A stretch of 64,000 nt of DNA from JBLZUR01 sp048565625 (GCF_048565625.1 NZ_JBLZUR010000002.1:2294001-2358000); one strand, 5' to 3'; positions 9,579 to 18,583 are shown, counted from the stretch's first letter. The notes: generated from the sequence alone by a model not told the origin. Translations and numbers: made by a program.

Positions 9579-10862
9579 ATGGCCACCGCAGCACTCGACC
9601 GCGCCGACACGCTGGACGCCGAAGCCCTGATCTTCGACATGGGGCGTCGTGCGCGCGCCGCTGCCGCCGTGCTCGCCGCCACCCCGACCGCGCGCAAGGC
9701 CGAGGCGCTGCGCCATGCCGCCGCCGCTCTCCGCGCGACGCAAGCCGACATCCTCGCCGCCAATGCCGAGGATGTCGCCAAGGGCAAGGCGAACGGCCTC
9801 ACCGCCGCGCTGCTCGATCGCCTGACCCTCGACCCGGCCCGCCTCGAAGGCGTGGCCAAGGGGCTGGAGGCGGTCGCCGCCCTCCCCGATCCCGCCGGCG
9901 AGGTGATCGACGAGCGCACGCGCCCCAATGGCCTGATCCTCCGCCGCGTCCGCGTGCCCTTGGGCGTGGTCGGCATTATCTACGAGAGCCGCCCGAACGT
10001 GACGGCCGACGCCGGCGCGCTCAGCATGATGGCGGGCAATGCCTGCATCCTGCGCGGCGGGTCGGAGGCGATCGCCAGCAGCCGCGCGATCCACAAGGCT
10101 CTGGTCACGGGCCTCGAACAGGCCGGTCTTCCCGCCGATGCGATCCAGCTCGTTCCCGTCACCGATCGCGCTGCCGTCGGCGCGATGCTCGGCGCGGCCG
10201 GTCTCATCGACATCATCGTGCCGCGCGGCGGCAAGGGCCTCGTCGCCCGGGTGCAGGCCGAGGCGAAGGTGCCGGTCCTCGCCCATCTCGACGGCCTCTG
10301 CCACACCTATATCGATGGCGCGGCCGACGCAGAGATGGCGCTCACCCTCGCCGTCAACGCCAAGATGCGCCGCACCGGCATCTGCGGCGCGACCGAGACG
10401 CTGCTAATCGACCGCGCCTTCGCCGATCCCCGGCCGATCCTGTCGGCGCTGATCGACAAGGGCTGCGAACTGCGCGGTTCGGACGAGGTTCGCGCGCTCG
10501 ATCCCCGCATCCTCTGCGCCGACGAGGCGGATTGGGATACCGAATATCTCGACGCGATCCTCTCGGTCGCGTTCGTCGATGGCGTGGACGCGGCGATGGC
10601 GCACATCGCCCAACACGGCTCCCACCACACCGACGCGATCGTCACCGAAGATGCGGAGACTGCCGCCACGTTCCTGAACGGCGTCGATTCCGCGATCGTG
10701 ATGTGGAACGCCTCGACCCAGTTCGCCGATGGCGGCGAATTCGGCTTAGGCGCGGAAATCGGCATCTCGACGGGTCGGTTGCATGCGCGCGGGCCGGTCG
10801 CGCTGGAGGGGCTGACAACGTATAAGTGGCAGGTCATCGGCACAGGACAGGCGCGCGCGTAG
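9579..10862 (+). CDS. proA: Glutamate-5-semialdehyde dehydrogenase (gamma-glutamyl phosphate reductase)
   Basis: 427 residues from ATG 9579; an upstream in-frame start at 9543 would only add residues encoded by a repeat. ProA reduces gamma-glutamyl phosphate with NADPH to glutamate semialdehyde, the second step of proline synthesis. Diagnostic stretches are GVVGIIYESRPNVT, the GNACILRGGSEA cofactor region and the catalytic cysteine in RRTGICGATETLL. The C-terminal end (GRLHARGPVALEGLTTYKW) is the family signature. The usual partner proB (glutamate 5-kinase) is not in this window. Confidence 0.97.
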   Translation: MATAALDRADTLDAEALIFDMGRRARAAAAVLAATPTARKAEALRHAAAALRATQADILAANAEDVAKGKANGLTAALLDRLTLDPARLEGVAKGLEAVAALPDPAGEVIDERTRPNGLILRRVRVPLGVVGIIYESRPNVTADAGALSMMAGNACILRGGSEAIASSRAIHKALVTGLEQAGLPADAIQLVPVTDRAAVGAMLGAAGLIDIIVPRGGKGLVARVQAEAKVPVLAHLDGLCHTYIDGAADAEMALTLAVNAKMRRTGICGATETLLIDRAFADPRPILSALIDKGCELRGSDEVRALDPRILCADEADWDTEYLDAILSVAFVDGVDAAMAHIAQHGSHHTDAIVTEDAETAATFLNGVDSAIVMWNASTQFADGGEFGLGAEIGISTGRLHARGPVALEGLTTYKWQVIGTGQARA

Positions 10863-10883
10863 GGAGCGCTATCCCCTTAACGT

Positions 10884-11010
10884 CGTTCCCGCGAAGGCGG
10901 GAATCCACCGACCAACGCCTCCGCAGCGCCGATCAGGAAGCGGAACGGTGTAGCATACCGCTCGGAGGATCGATCGCCTGGACGGATGGATCCGCCTCCG
11001 CGGGATGAGG
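10884..11010. repeat. Decayed family B repeat between proA and hppD
   Basis: GTTCCCGCGAAGGCGGGAAT forms a compact inverted repeat at the left and a partial mate (CCGCCTCCGCGGGATGAGG) lies near 10991-11010. The central section has diverged. The remaining 115 bases up to hppD show no other recognisable element; they must hold the hppD promoter. Confidence 0.55.
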
Positions 11011-11125
11011 GGAGCGCGGGGGACGTTCGCCCTCGCCACCAACCTGTCGCCCGCGCGTTCCTGTGCTAGATAGAGCGCATGAACCGCAGGGCTGGACAGG
11101 CCCGCGACATGACATGGAGATGGAC

Positions 11126-12163
11126 ATGACCGACGAGAGCAACCCTCTCGGCCTGAATGGATTCGAGTTCGTCGAATTCACCTCGCCCGACCCGCTGGCG
11201 ATGGGCGAGCAGCTGGAGGTGCTGGGCTTTACCCCCACGCACCGCCACCCGACCAAGAACATCACCCGCTACAAGCAGGGCCGCATCAACCTGATGCTCA
11301 ACCGCGACGCCGACGGCCGCGTGGCGGCCTTCCGGGGCGTCCACGGGCCCTCCGCCAGCGCGATGGCCTTTCGCGTCTCCGATCCGGCGGCCGCGCTCCG
11401 CTGGGCGCTCGACCACGGTGCCGAGGCGACCGAGGAGGACGACACCGTCATCATGGGCATCGGCGGGTCCTACCTCTACTTCATGCAGGACGGGGTGGAC
11501 GCCTATGCCGATTGGGCGGAGTTCGCCGGCTGGCGGGAGGCGGAGGCGCGCAACAGCGTCGGCCTCGACCTGCTCGACCACCTCACCCACAATGTCCGGC
11601 GCGGGCAGATGCGGGTGTGGAGCGAGTTCTACGCCGGCCTGTTCGGCTTCGAGGAGCAGAAGTTCTTCGACATCAAGGGCAAGGCCACTGGCCTGTTCAG
11701 CCAGGCGATGATCGCCCCCGACCACGCGATCCGCATACCGCTCAACGAGAGCCAGGACGAGAACAGCCAGATCGAGGAGTTCATCCGCGACTATAACGGT
11801 GAGGGCATCCAGCACCTCGCGCTCACCACCGAGGACATCTACGCCACGGTCGAGAAGCTCCGCGCGCGCGGCGTCCGCCTGCAGGACACGCCGGAGACCT
11901 ATTACGAGCTGGTCGACAAGCGCGTGCCCGGCCATGGCGAGGACCTCGAACGCCTTCGCCGCAACCGCATCCTCATCGACGGCAATGTCGGCGAGGAAGG
12001 CCTCCTCCTCCAGATCTTCACAGAGACGATGTTCGGCCCGATCTTCTTCGAGATCATCCAGCGAAAGGGCAATGAGGGCTTCGGCAACGGCAATTTCCAG
12101 GCGCTCTACGAAAGCATCGAACTCGACCAGATCCGCCGCGGCGTCGTCAAGGTGGACGCGTGA
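11126..12163 (+). CDS. hppD: 4-hydroxyphenylpyruvate dioxygenase
   Basis: 345 residues from ATG 11126, chosen because GGAGA lies five bases upstream; ATGs at 11114 and 11120 are alternatives. The enzyme converts 4-hydroxyphenylpyruvate and O2 to homogentisate in tyrosine catabolism. It has two VOC (glyoxalase-fold) halves; the iron ligands are His152 (LLDHLTHNV), His230 (GIQHLALTT) and Glu309 (GPIFFEIIQRKG), and the C-terminal lid helix sequence GFGNGNFQALYES is present. It opens an operon with hmgA and fahA, together giving the route from tyrosine to fumarate and acetoacetate. Confidence 0.97.
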   Translation: MTDESNPLGLNGFEFVEFTSPDPLAMGEQLEVLGFTPTHRHPTKNITRYKQGRINLMLNRDADGRVAAFRGVHGPSASAMAFRVSDPAAALRWALDHGAEATEEDDTVIMGIGGSYLYFMQDGVDAYADWAEFAGWREAEARNSVGLDLLDHLTHNVRRGQMRVWSEFYAGLFGFEEQKFFDIKGKATGLFSQAMIAPDHAIRIPLNESQDENSQIEEFIRDYNGEGIQHLALTTEDIYATVEKLRARGVRLQDTPETYYELVDKRVPGHGEDLERLRRNRILIDGNVGEEGLLLQIFTETMFGPIFFEIIQRKGNEGFGNGNFQALYESIELDQIRRGVVKVDA

Positions 12164-12174
12164 GGGACACCCCC

Positions 12175-12308
12175 CATCCTCCCCAGCAGAGCTGGGGAGG
12201 GGGACCAGCGAAGCTGGTGGAGGGGCCGCCGTCACAGACGGCGGTTGCACCCCCGTCCCTCCACCATCCTTCGGGTGGTCCCCCTTCCCGAGCTTCGCTC
12301 AGGGATGA
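12175..12308. repeat. Family A palindromic repeat, copy 2, between hppD and hmgA
   Basis: Same ends and inner arms as the 3441-3575 copy, including GGGACCAGCGAAGCTGGTGG. It begins 11 bases after the hppD stop and its right end, AGGGATGATT, carries the AGGGA that serves as ribosome-binding site for hmgA at 12313. The reading frame of hmgA is open right through the element to a GTG at 12160. Confidence 0.85.
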
Positions 12309-12312
12309 TTAC

Positions 12313-13581
12313 ATGTCCGGCTTCGGCAACCACTTCGCCAGCGAGGCGATCCCCGGCGCGCTTCCAGTCGGGCGCAACAGCCCGCAACGCCCGGCCTTCG
12401 GTCTCTATGCCGAACAGCTCTCCGGCACCGCCTTTACCGCGCCCCGCCACGAGAACCGTCGCTCCTGGCTCTACCGCCTCCGTCCCAGCGCCAGCCACCC
12501 GCCCTTTGCCCGCTATGACGGCGCAAAACTCTTCGTCCCCGGCACCGACCCCGAACCGCTCGCACCCAACCGCCTGCGCTGGAGCCCGATCGCCGACCCC
12601 GCCCGGGGCACCGACCTGATCGACGGCCTCGTCACCATGATGGCGAACCGCGACCCGGCCGATCTGGAGGGCGTCGCCGTCCACCTCTACGCCGCCAACG
12701 CAGACATGAACGACCGCGCCTTCTTCAATGCGGATGGCGAGATGCTGTTCGTGCCGCAGGCGGGCCGCCTCACCCTCCTTACCGAACTCGGCCGCATCAA
12801 CCTCGCACCCGGCCAGATCGCGTTGATCCCCCGCGGCATCCGCTTCCGCGCACTCCTCCCCGACGGTGCGGCACGCGGCTATGTCGCGGAGAACCACGGC
12901 GCGCTGTTCCGCCTGCCCGAACTCGGCCCCATTGGCTCGAACGGCCTCGCCAACCCCCGCGACTTCGAGACGCCGGTCGCCTGGTTCGAGGATGAGGACC
13001 GCCCCTTCACCCTGATCCAAAAGCATCTCGGCTCACTCTGGCAGACCACGCTCGACCACAGCCCGCTCGATGTCGTCGCCTGGCACGGCAATCTCACACC
13101 CTGGCGCTACGACATGAGCCGCTTCAACACGATCGGCAGCGTCTCCTTCGATCATCCCGACCCGTCGATCTTCACGCTGCTCACCTCGCCCTCCGACGTG
13201 CCCGGCCGGGCCAATGCCGATTTCGTGATCTTCCCGCCGCGCTGGTCGGTGGCGGAGGACACCTTCCGCCCGCCCTGGTTCCATCGCAACGTCATGTCGG
13301 AGGCGATGGGTCTCATCCACGGCGCTTACGATGCCAAGGCGGAAGGCTTCGTGCCCGGCGGCCTGTCGCTCCACAACATGATGGCGGGCCACGGCCCCGA
13401 CGTCGTCAGCTGGCGCGGGGCGAGCACGGCCGAGCTGAAGCCGCAGAAGATCGCCGATACGCTGGCCTTCATGGTCGAAAGCTGCTGGCCCTATCGCCCG
13501 ACGCGCTTCGCGCTCGACCACGCCCAGCCGGATTACGACGCCGCCTGGGCCGACTTTCCCAAGGCAAGGCTGCCGGAGTGA
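12313..13581 (+). CDS. hmgA: Homogentisate 1,2-dioxygenase
   Basis: 422 residues from ATG 12313 (conserved start MSGFGNHFASEA). The iron site is His324, Glu330 and His360 in PPWFHRNVMSEAMG and LSLHNMMAGHGPD. The enzyme opens the ring of homogentisate to maleylacetoacetate. The frame continues upstream without a stop to GTG 12160, which would overlap the hppD stop by four bases; that longer form would carry 51 residues translated from the family A repeat. I prefer the ATG because the upstream residues are repeat-derived and AGGGA lies seven bases before it. The four-base overlap could be what remains of an ancestral coupled start. Confidence 0.95.
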   Translation: MSGFGNHFASEAIPGALPVGRNSPQRPAFGLYAEQLSGTAFTAPRHENRRSWLYRLRPSASHPPFARYDGAKLFVPGTDPEPLAPNRLRWSPIADPARGTDLIDGLVTMMANRDPADLEGVAVHLYAANADMNDRAFFNADGEMLFVPQAGRLTLLTELGRINLAPGQIALIPRGIRFRALLPDGAARGYVAENHGALFRLPELGPIGSNGLANPRDFETPVAWFEDEDRPFTLIQKHLGSLWQTTLDHSPLDVVAWHGNLTPWRYDMSRFNTIGSVSFDHPDPSIFTLLTSPSDVPGRANADFVIFPPRWSVAEDTFRPPWFHRNVMSEAMGLIHGAYDAKAEGFVPGGLSLHNMMAGHGPDVVSWRGASTAELKPQKIADTLAFMVESCWPYRPTRFALDHAQPDYDAAWADFPKARLPE

Positions 13582-13583
13582 CG

Positions 13584-14873
13584 ATGATCGACGAGACCCA
13601 CGACCCCGCCCGCACCAGCTGGGTCGCCTCCGCGAACGGCCATCCCGACTTCCCGATCCAGAACCTGCCCTTCGGCATCTTCTCTCCCGAAAGCGGGGAA
13701 GCGAGACCCGGCGTGGCGATCGGCGACGCGATCCTCGACCTGGGCCTGATCGCCAGCCTTCTGCCGGAACGCGCCGCGACGCTGCTCGGTGGCAAGACGC
13801 TCAATGCCCTGCTCGCCCTTCCCGCTGACGAGCGGATCGGCCTGCGCCGCCGCCTGTCCGAGCTGCTGTCGGATGAGCGTCACCGCCGGACGGTCGAACC
13901 GGCGCTTCACGATGCCGCGTCCTGCCGCCTGCACCTGCCCTGCGCGATCGGCGACTACACAGACTTCTACGTCGGCATCCACCACGCCAACAATATCGGG
14001 CGGCAGTTCCGCCCGGACAATCCGCTGCTGCCGAACTACAAATACGTGCCGATCGGCTATCACGGCCGAGCCTCCTCAATCCGCCCCTCCGGCGAGCCGC
14101 TGACCCGCCCGAACGGCCAGCGCAAGGCACCCGATCAGGAAGCACCGACCTTCGGCCCCAGCCGCCGCCTCGACTACGAACTGGAACTTGGCGTTTGGAT
14201 CGGAGCCGGCAACGAGCTCGGCCAGCCGATCCCCATCGCCGAAGCCCTGTCGCATATCGCCGGCTTCTGCCTGCTCAACGACTGGTCAGCCCGCGATCTC
14301 CAGGCCTGGGAGTACCAGCCGCTCGGCCCCTTCCTTGCCAAGAACTTCCACAGCACCATCTCACCCTGGGTCATCACCCCTGAAGCCCTCGCCCCTTTCC
14401 GCATTCCCCAGCCCGCCCGAGCCGAGGGCGACCCAGCGCCGCTCCCTTATCTCCGGAACGAGAACGATCAGGCCACCGGCGCGCTCGGCCTGATCTTGGA
14501 GGCGGCGATCAGCACCCCCACGATGCGGCAGGACAACCTCCCCCCGCATCGCATCAGCCACGGGCCGGCCGCCAACATGTACTGGACGGTTGCCCAGATC
14601 GTCACGCATCACGCCTCGAACGGCTGCAACCTGCGACCCGGCGACCTGCTCGGCACCGGCACGATCTCAGCGCCGGACCGTAGCGGCTTCGGCAGCATGA
14701 CCGAACTGACGCGCGGCGGCGCGGAACCGCTCGCTTTGCCGAACGGTGAGACACGCGGCTTCCTGGAGGATGGCGACGAGATCATCCTCTCAGCGCGCGC
14801 CGAGCGGGAAGGGTATGTCCCGATCGGCTTCGGTCCCTGTCACGCCATCGTGCGGCCGGCACCCGTGATCTAG
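13584..14873 (+). CDS. fahA: Fumarylacetoacetase
   Basis: 429 residues from ATG 13584, with GGAG five bases upstream; a GTG at 13578, overlapping the hmgA stop, is also possible. FahA hydrolyses fumarylacetoacetate to fumarate and acetoacetate, the last step of tyrosine breakdown. Characteristic stretches are DYTDFYVGIHHANNIG with the metal-binding Asp, YHGRASSI, the ELELGVWIG metal site, NDWSARDLQAWEYQPLGPF and KNFHSTISPWV. Maleylacetoacetate isomerase (maiA) is not next to it in this window. Confidence 0.97.
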   Translation: MIDETHDPARTSWVASANGHPDFPIQNLPFGIFSPESGEARPGVAIGDAILDLGLIASLLPERAATLLGGKTLNALLALPADERIGLRRRLSELLSDERHRRTVEPALHDAASCRLHLPCAIGDYTDFYVGIHHANNIGRQFRPDNPLLPNYKYVPIGYHGRASSIRPSGEPLTRPNGQRKAPDQEAPTFGPSRRLDYELELGVWIGAGNELGQPIPIAEALSHIAGFCLLNDWSARDLQAWEYQPLGPFLAKNFHSTISPWVITPEALAPFRIPQPARAEGDPAPLPYLRNENDQATGALGLILEAAISTPTMRQDNLPPHRISHGPAANMYWTVAQIVTHHASNGCNLRPGDLLGTGTISAPDRSGFGSMTELTRGGAEPLALPNGETRGFLEDGDEIILSARAEREGYVPIGFGPCHAIVRPAPVI

Positions 14874-14950
14874 GCCGTAGACTCATAAAGCGGACGATCC
14901 GCGCTCGCCCAACTAGCGGATACAACCGCGATGGCCAATAAGATGCTCCC

Positions 14951-15400
14951 GTGACACGAACCGCACTCGCCCTCGCTCTCCTTGCTTTTGCACTCTGCGG
15001 TTGCGAGCCGCTGCGAGGCGTCGTTTCACAGAAAGACGTTGGCACGGCGGTCGATACAAAATGCATAGATAAGACGCTCCGGCAAGCTTTCGGCAAGGTC
15101 GAGCGATGGGACTACGTTGCTGACGGTAACACCTTCCCAAACGGCACGAGCGTAGCTCAGTTTGCCTACTACAACTGGAATAGTGCGGGATGGGTGACTT
15201 TGGATGTTGGGCGCGTGAACGGAAAAACGCGCGTAAGCCATTCCTTCACCGGCATTGGTCCGGAGCTTCCTCAACAGTCATTCCCGCCCGCTATCCGCGC
15301 GATGCAGAAGGCGGGTGAGGTGTTGAGAATGGCATGCAACCTCGATCTGTCTAGCATGAAGCTAAGGGCAGTCGGGCAGAGCGTCGAAGCGTTAAATTAA
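14951..15400 (+). CDS. Hypothetical lipoprotein
   Basis: 149 residues from a GTG start at 14951. The N-terminus is a lipoprotein signal with lipobox LCGC, giving a lipidated Cys at about residue 18. The mature part is mixed alpha/beta with two further cysteines (Cys38 and one near residue 128) that could form a disulfide. I recognise no family. Base composition is visibly lower in G+C than its neighbours and codon choice is more relaxed (AAT, TTT, AAA, TTA), which hints at recent acquisition or weak selection. It is 77 bases after fahA and probably a separate unit. Confidence 0.6.
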   Translation: MTRTALALALLAFALCGCEPLRGVVSQKDVGTAVDTKCIDKTLRQAFGKVERWDYVADGNTFPNGTSVAQFAYYNWNSAGWVTLDVGRVNGKTRVSHSFTGIGPELPQQSFPPAIRAMQKAGEVLRMACNLDLSSMKLRAVGQSVEALN

Positions 15401-15673
15401 AAGCTCAACGTCCGCTAACCACCAATTCCGGCCGTTCGTCCCTCGTGCCCGCGAGCGACGTTTGATGGGTTCACGACCTGAGATTTGTCGGCTCCGGTTT
15501 GGGATGTCCCTTTTTCCTTCCAATGTAGGAAAAGAAGTGCTTTCCCGCCGATGGCTCTTTCGATCGTTTATCATCCGCTCTCGCGTGCGGGCGCGCGCAG
15601 GCGGGCGCGCACGCGCACGTTGAAGCTGGACCTTTGAGACTTTCCGGCTCCCACGAGCCTTCGGTGCAAGCTC
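15401..15673. other. Low-GC intergenic stretch with a hairpin and an alternating purine-pyrimidine tract
   Basis: No convincing gene. A hairpin at 15512-15533 pairs TTTTCCT with AGGAAAA across an eight-base loop. Bases 15582-15620 are almost entirely alternating G/C purine-pyrimidine (GCGCGC and ACGCGCACG), a composition that can adopt Z-DNA. The stretch lies between the lipoprotein gene and the convergent nucleotidyltransferase gene. Confidence 0.5.
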
Positions 15674-15676
15674 GAC

Positions 15677-16408
15677 CTAGCCGGCCCAGCCCTTCGCCAG
15701 GGCCTCGGCGCGCGGCAGATCCTCCGGGAAGTCGACCTCGCCCCATTCCTCGCCGTGGATGCTGGTCGTTTCCACGCGGCCGGTCTGCGCGATGGCGTGG
15801 ATTGCCTTCAGATACCAGTTGCCGGTCCCCTCGGGCGTCCTGAGCATCGCCTCGACCTCGGCCCGGAACCGCGCCGCCCCGTCGCCGCGATAAGCGATGA
15901 AGCCGATGCTCTCGGCATTCACCGGCGCATTGCCGAGCCGCTTGCCGATCTGGCGCAGCCGGCCATCGGGATCGCGCACCACCTTCATGTCGTCCGCGTC
16001 GTAATCGTCCTTCTCGTCGACGCTCACCGTGATACCCGGCTTGGCATTGGCCAGCACCTTGGCGACCAGCGCCTCGCTGATCAAAGTGTCGCCGTTCAGC
16101 GTCAGGAGGTCGCCCTCCAGCCAGTCCCGCGCGATCCACATCGATCCGAGATTGTCCGCGACCTTGTAGAAGGGGTTGAACAGGGTCGTAACCTTCGGCC
16201 CGCCGGTCCGCCGCGCCAGCGCCGCCGTCACCTGATCGTCGCGGAAGCCCACCACGACGACCACCTCCGTCACTCCGTTGGCGGAGAGCACGTCCAGCTG
16301 CCAGTCAAGCAGCGTCCTGCCGGCAAACTCGATCAGGCATTTGGGGCGGTCGGCGGTCAGCGGCAGGAGGCGCGATCCCTGCCCGGCCGAAAGGATGATG
16401 GCTCGCAT
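15677..16408 (-). CDS. NTP-transferase, phosphocholine cytidylyltransferase-like (LicC type)
   Basis: 243 residues, one nucleotidyltransferase domain. The nucleotide-binding loop is MRAIILSAGQGSRLLPLTADRP in its family form (AGQGSRL), followed by the Lys in RPKCLIEFAG. LNGDTL holds the metal-binding Asp, and DKDD-type and EWGEVDFPEDL sequences complete the site. Such enzymes transfer CMP or UMP to phosphocholine or a sugar phosphate. Choline kinase, a polysaccharide cluster or other partners are absent, so the substrate cannot be read from context. It is transcribed alone, divergent from glnB. Confidence 0.8.
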   Translation of the reverse strand: MRAIILSAGQGSRLLPLTADRPKCLIEFAGRTLLDWQLDVLSANGVTEVVVVVGFRDDQVTAALARRTGGPKVTTLFNPFYKVADNLGSMWIARDWLEGDLLTLNGDTLISEALVAKVLANAKPGITVSVDEKDDYDADDMKVVRDPDGRLRQIGKRLGNAPVNAESIGFIAYRGDGAARFRAEVEAMLRTPEGTGNWYLKAIHAIAQTGRVETTSIHGEEWGEVDFPEDLPRAEALAKGWAG

Positions 16409-16619
16409 CAGTGGGCAGTTACCGCAGACTTGGCCGCGCTTCCAGCCGCCTGCGTGTCGATCGGGGAAGCATTTCGGTGCCTATAATCGCGTCAGTTGAT
16501 CGGAACTGCCCGCAATCTTGGCATTCGCATTCGGTTCACGGCCAAGCCGCCGTGTTCGCCTTGCGACTCGTCCGGGGCCGCGCCTATGACAGCCGGGTTA
16601 CTACGCGACCGGGGGCAGC

Positions 16620-16958
16620 GTGAAGAAGATCGAAGCGATCATCAAGCCGTTCAAGCTGGACGAGGTGAAGGAGGCGCTGCACGAGGTCGGCGTGTCCGGC
16701 ATCACCGTGACCGAGGCGAAGGGCTTCGGCCGGCAGAAGGGCCATACCGAACTCTATCGCGGTGCGGAGTACATCGTCGACTTCCTGCCCAAGGTGAAGC
16801 TGGAGGTGGTCGTCGACGACAGCCTCGCAAGCCGTGTCGTGGAGGCGATCGCCGCCGCCGCGCAGACCGGCCGCATCGGCGACGGCAAGATCTTCGTCTA
16901 CGCGGTGGAGGATGCGATCCGCATCCGCACCGGCGAACGGGGCAGCGACGCGATCTAA
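16620..16958 (+). CDS. glnB: Nitrogen regulatory protein P-II
   Basis: 112 residues, full length, from GTG 16620. The T-loop carries Tyr51 in ELYRGAEYIVDFLPK, the site uridylylated by GlnD in low nitrogen, and the B and C loops (AAQTGRIGDGKIF and RIRTGERG) bind ATP/ADP and 2-oxoglutarate. P-II senses nitrogen, carbon and energy state and controls adenylylation of glutamine synthetase and the NtrB kinase. It is 97 bases upstream of glnA, the standard alphaproteobacterial glnBA operon. Confidence 0.97.
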   Translation: MKKIEAIIKPFKLDEVKEALHEVGVSGITVTEAKGFGRQKGHTELYRGAEYIVDFLPKVKLEVVVDDSLASRVVEAIAAAAQTGRIGDGKIFVYAVEDAIRIRTGERGSDAI

Positions 16959-17055
16959 GAAGGACGGCGCTCCGGAAGGCGCCGCAGACGGAAGAGGCCT
17001 GAAGACAGGTTTTGATTCGCCGGTCAGCGCCGGCAAGAGCGAGGGAAGACAAGAT

Positions 17056-18468
17056 ATGGCCAACAAGGCGTCTGACGTCCTGAAGATGATCAAGGACAAG
17101 GAGATCGAATGGGTCGACCTCCGCTTCACCGACCCGAAGGGCAAGTGGCAGCACCTGACCATGGTGTCGTCGGTCGTCGGCGAGGACGAGCTGAACGACG
17201 GCTTCATGTTCGACGGCTCCTCGATCGAAGGCTGGAAGGCGATCAACGAGAGCGACATGATCCTGAAGCCGGATCTGGACGCGATCTGGGTCGATCCGTT
17301 CTCTGCTACCCCGATGCTGATCCTCGTCTGCGACATCGTCGAGCCGTCGACGGGCGAGCTCTACGCCCGCGATCCGCGCTCCTGCGCGAAGCGGGCTGAG
17401 GCCTATGTGCAGACGCTGGGTATCGGCGACACCGTCTATGTCGGGCCGGAAGCCGAGTTCTTCATGTTCGACAACGTGCAGTTCGCGACCGAGTACAACG
17501 AATCGTACTACAAGATCGACGACATCGAACTGCCGACCAACACCGGCAAGGAATATGAGGGCGGCAACCTCGCCCATCGTCCGCGTGCCAAGGGCGGCTA
17601 CTTTCCGGTCGCCCCGGTCGACAGCGCCGTCGACATCCGCGCCGAAATGGTCTCCACCATGCTCGAAATGGGCCTGCCCTGCGACAAGCACCACCACGAG
17701 GTCGCGGCGTCTCAGCATGAACTGGGCCTGACCTTCGGCACGCTCGTCACCACCGCCGACCGCATGCAGATCTACAAGTATGTCGTGTGGCAGGTGGCGC
17801 AGGCCTACGGGAAGACCGTCACCTTCATGCCGAAGCCGATTGCCAAGGATAACGGCTCGGGCATGCACACCCACATGTCGATCTGGGACAAGGGCAACCC
17901 GCTCTTCGCCGGCAACGGCTATGCGGGTCTGTCGGACACCTGCCTGTACTTCATCGGCGGCGTCATCAAGCACGCCAAGTCGCTGAACGCCTTCACCAAC
18001 CCGTCCACCAACAGCTACAAGCGGCTGGTCCCGGGCTATGAGGCGCCGGTGCTGCTCGCCTATTCGGCGCGCAACCGCTCCGCCTCCTGCCGCATCCCCT
18101 ACGGCACGGGCGCGAAGGCGAAGCGGGTCGAGTTCCGCTTCCCGGATGCGATGGCCAACCCGTATCTCTGCTATGCGGCGCTGCTGATGGCGGGCCTCGA
18201 CGGCATCCAGAACAAGATCCATCCCGGCGAGGCGATGGACAAGAACCTCTACGATCTGCCGCCGGAAGAGCTGGCTCAGGTCCCGACGGTCTGCGGTTCG
18301 CTTCGCGAGGCGCTCAACAGCCTGGAGGCCGATCACGAGTACCTGCTGAAGGGCGACGTGTTCACCAAGGACCAGATCGAATCCTATATCGAGCTGAAGT
18401 GGCCGGAGGTCGCCCGCTGGGAGATGACGCCGAGCCCGGTCGAGTTCGACATGTACTACTCGGCCTGA
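17056..18468 (+). CDS. glnA: Glutamine synthetase type I
   Basis: 470 residues from ATG 17056. The enzyme makes glutamine from glutamate, ammonia and ATP as a dodecamer. Present are the N-terminal GS signature (FDGSSIEGW), the catalytic metal-site stretch VGPEAEFFMFD, the ATP-binding KPIAKDNGSGMHTHMS and the adenylylation-site tyrosine in NLYDLPPEE near residue 397. The gene is in operon with glnB, and a strong rho-independent terminator follows 24 bases after the stop. The frame is open well upstream of the true start but that part is not conserved. Confidence 0.98.
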   Translation: MANKASDVLKMIKDKEIEWVDLRFTDPKGKWQHLTMVSSVVGEDELNDGFMFDGSSIEGWKAINESDMILKPDLDAIWVDPFSATPMLILVCDIVEPSTGELYARDPRSCAKRAEAYVQTLGIGDTVYVGPEAEFFMFDNVQFATEYNESYYKIDDIELPTNTGKEYEGGNLAHRPRAKGGYFPVAPVDSAVDIRAEMVSTMLEMGLPCDKHHHEVAASQHELGLTFGTLVTTADRMQIYKYVVWQVAQAYGKTVTFMPKPIAKDNGSGMHTHMSIWDKGNPLFAGNGYAGLSDTCLYFIGGVIKHAKSLNAFTNPSTNSYKRLVPGYEAPVLLAYSARNRSASCRIPYGTGAKAKRVEFRFPDAMANPYLCYAALLMAGLDGIQNKIHPGEAMDKNLYDLPPEELAQVPTVCGSLREALNSLEADHEYLLKGDVFTKDQIESYIELKWPEVARWEMTPSPVEFDMYYSA

Positions 18469-18492
18469 TCCTTTCCACAGGTCCGAACGGGG

Positions 18493-18527
18493 GAGGCGGC
18501 GTCCGGCGACGGGTGCCGCCTCTTTTT
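18493..18527 (+). terminator. Rho-independent terminator of glnBA
   Basis: GAGGCGGC at 18493-18500 pairs perfectly with GCCGCCTC at 18515-18522, followed directly by TTTTT. It is 24 bases after the glnA stop codon. Confidence 0.85.
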
Positions 18528-18583
18528 GTACTGAAGGGTTGCCAAGGGTTGATTGTGCGCTGCGGCAAGCGCAGTTGGGCACC

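Noticed and set aside
9404..9976. Upstream extension of the DUF3667 frame
   Set aside because: The extra 190 codons lie antisense to proA and cross a family B repeat; family similarity starts after ATG 9403.
15471..16139. Minus-strand frame overlapping the nucleotidyltransferase gene
   Set aside because: Out-of-frame shadow; the overlapping frame has all nucleotidyltransferase motifs.
16500..16619. Sigma-54 promoter for glnB
   Set aside because: TGGCATTCGCATTCG near 16517 resembles the -24 box but lacks the GC at the -12 position.
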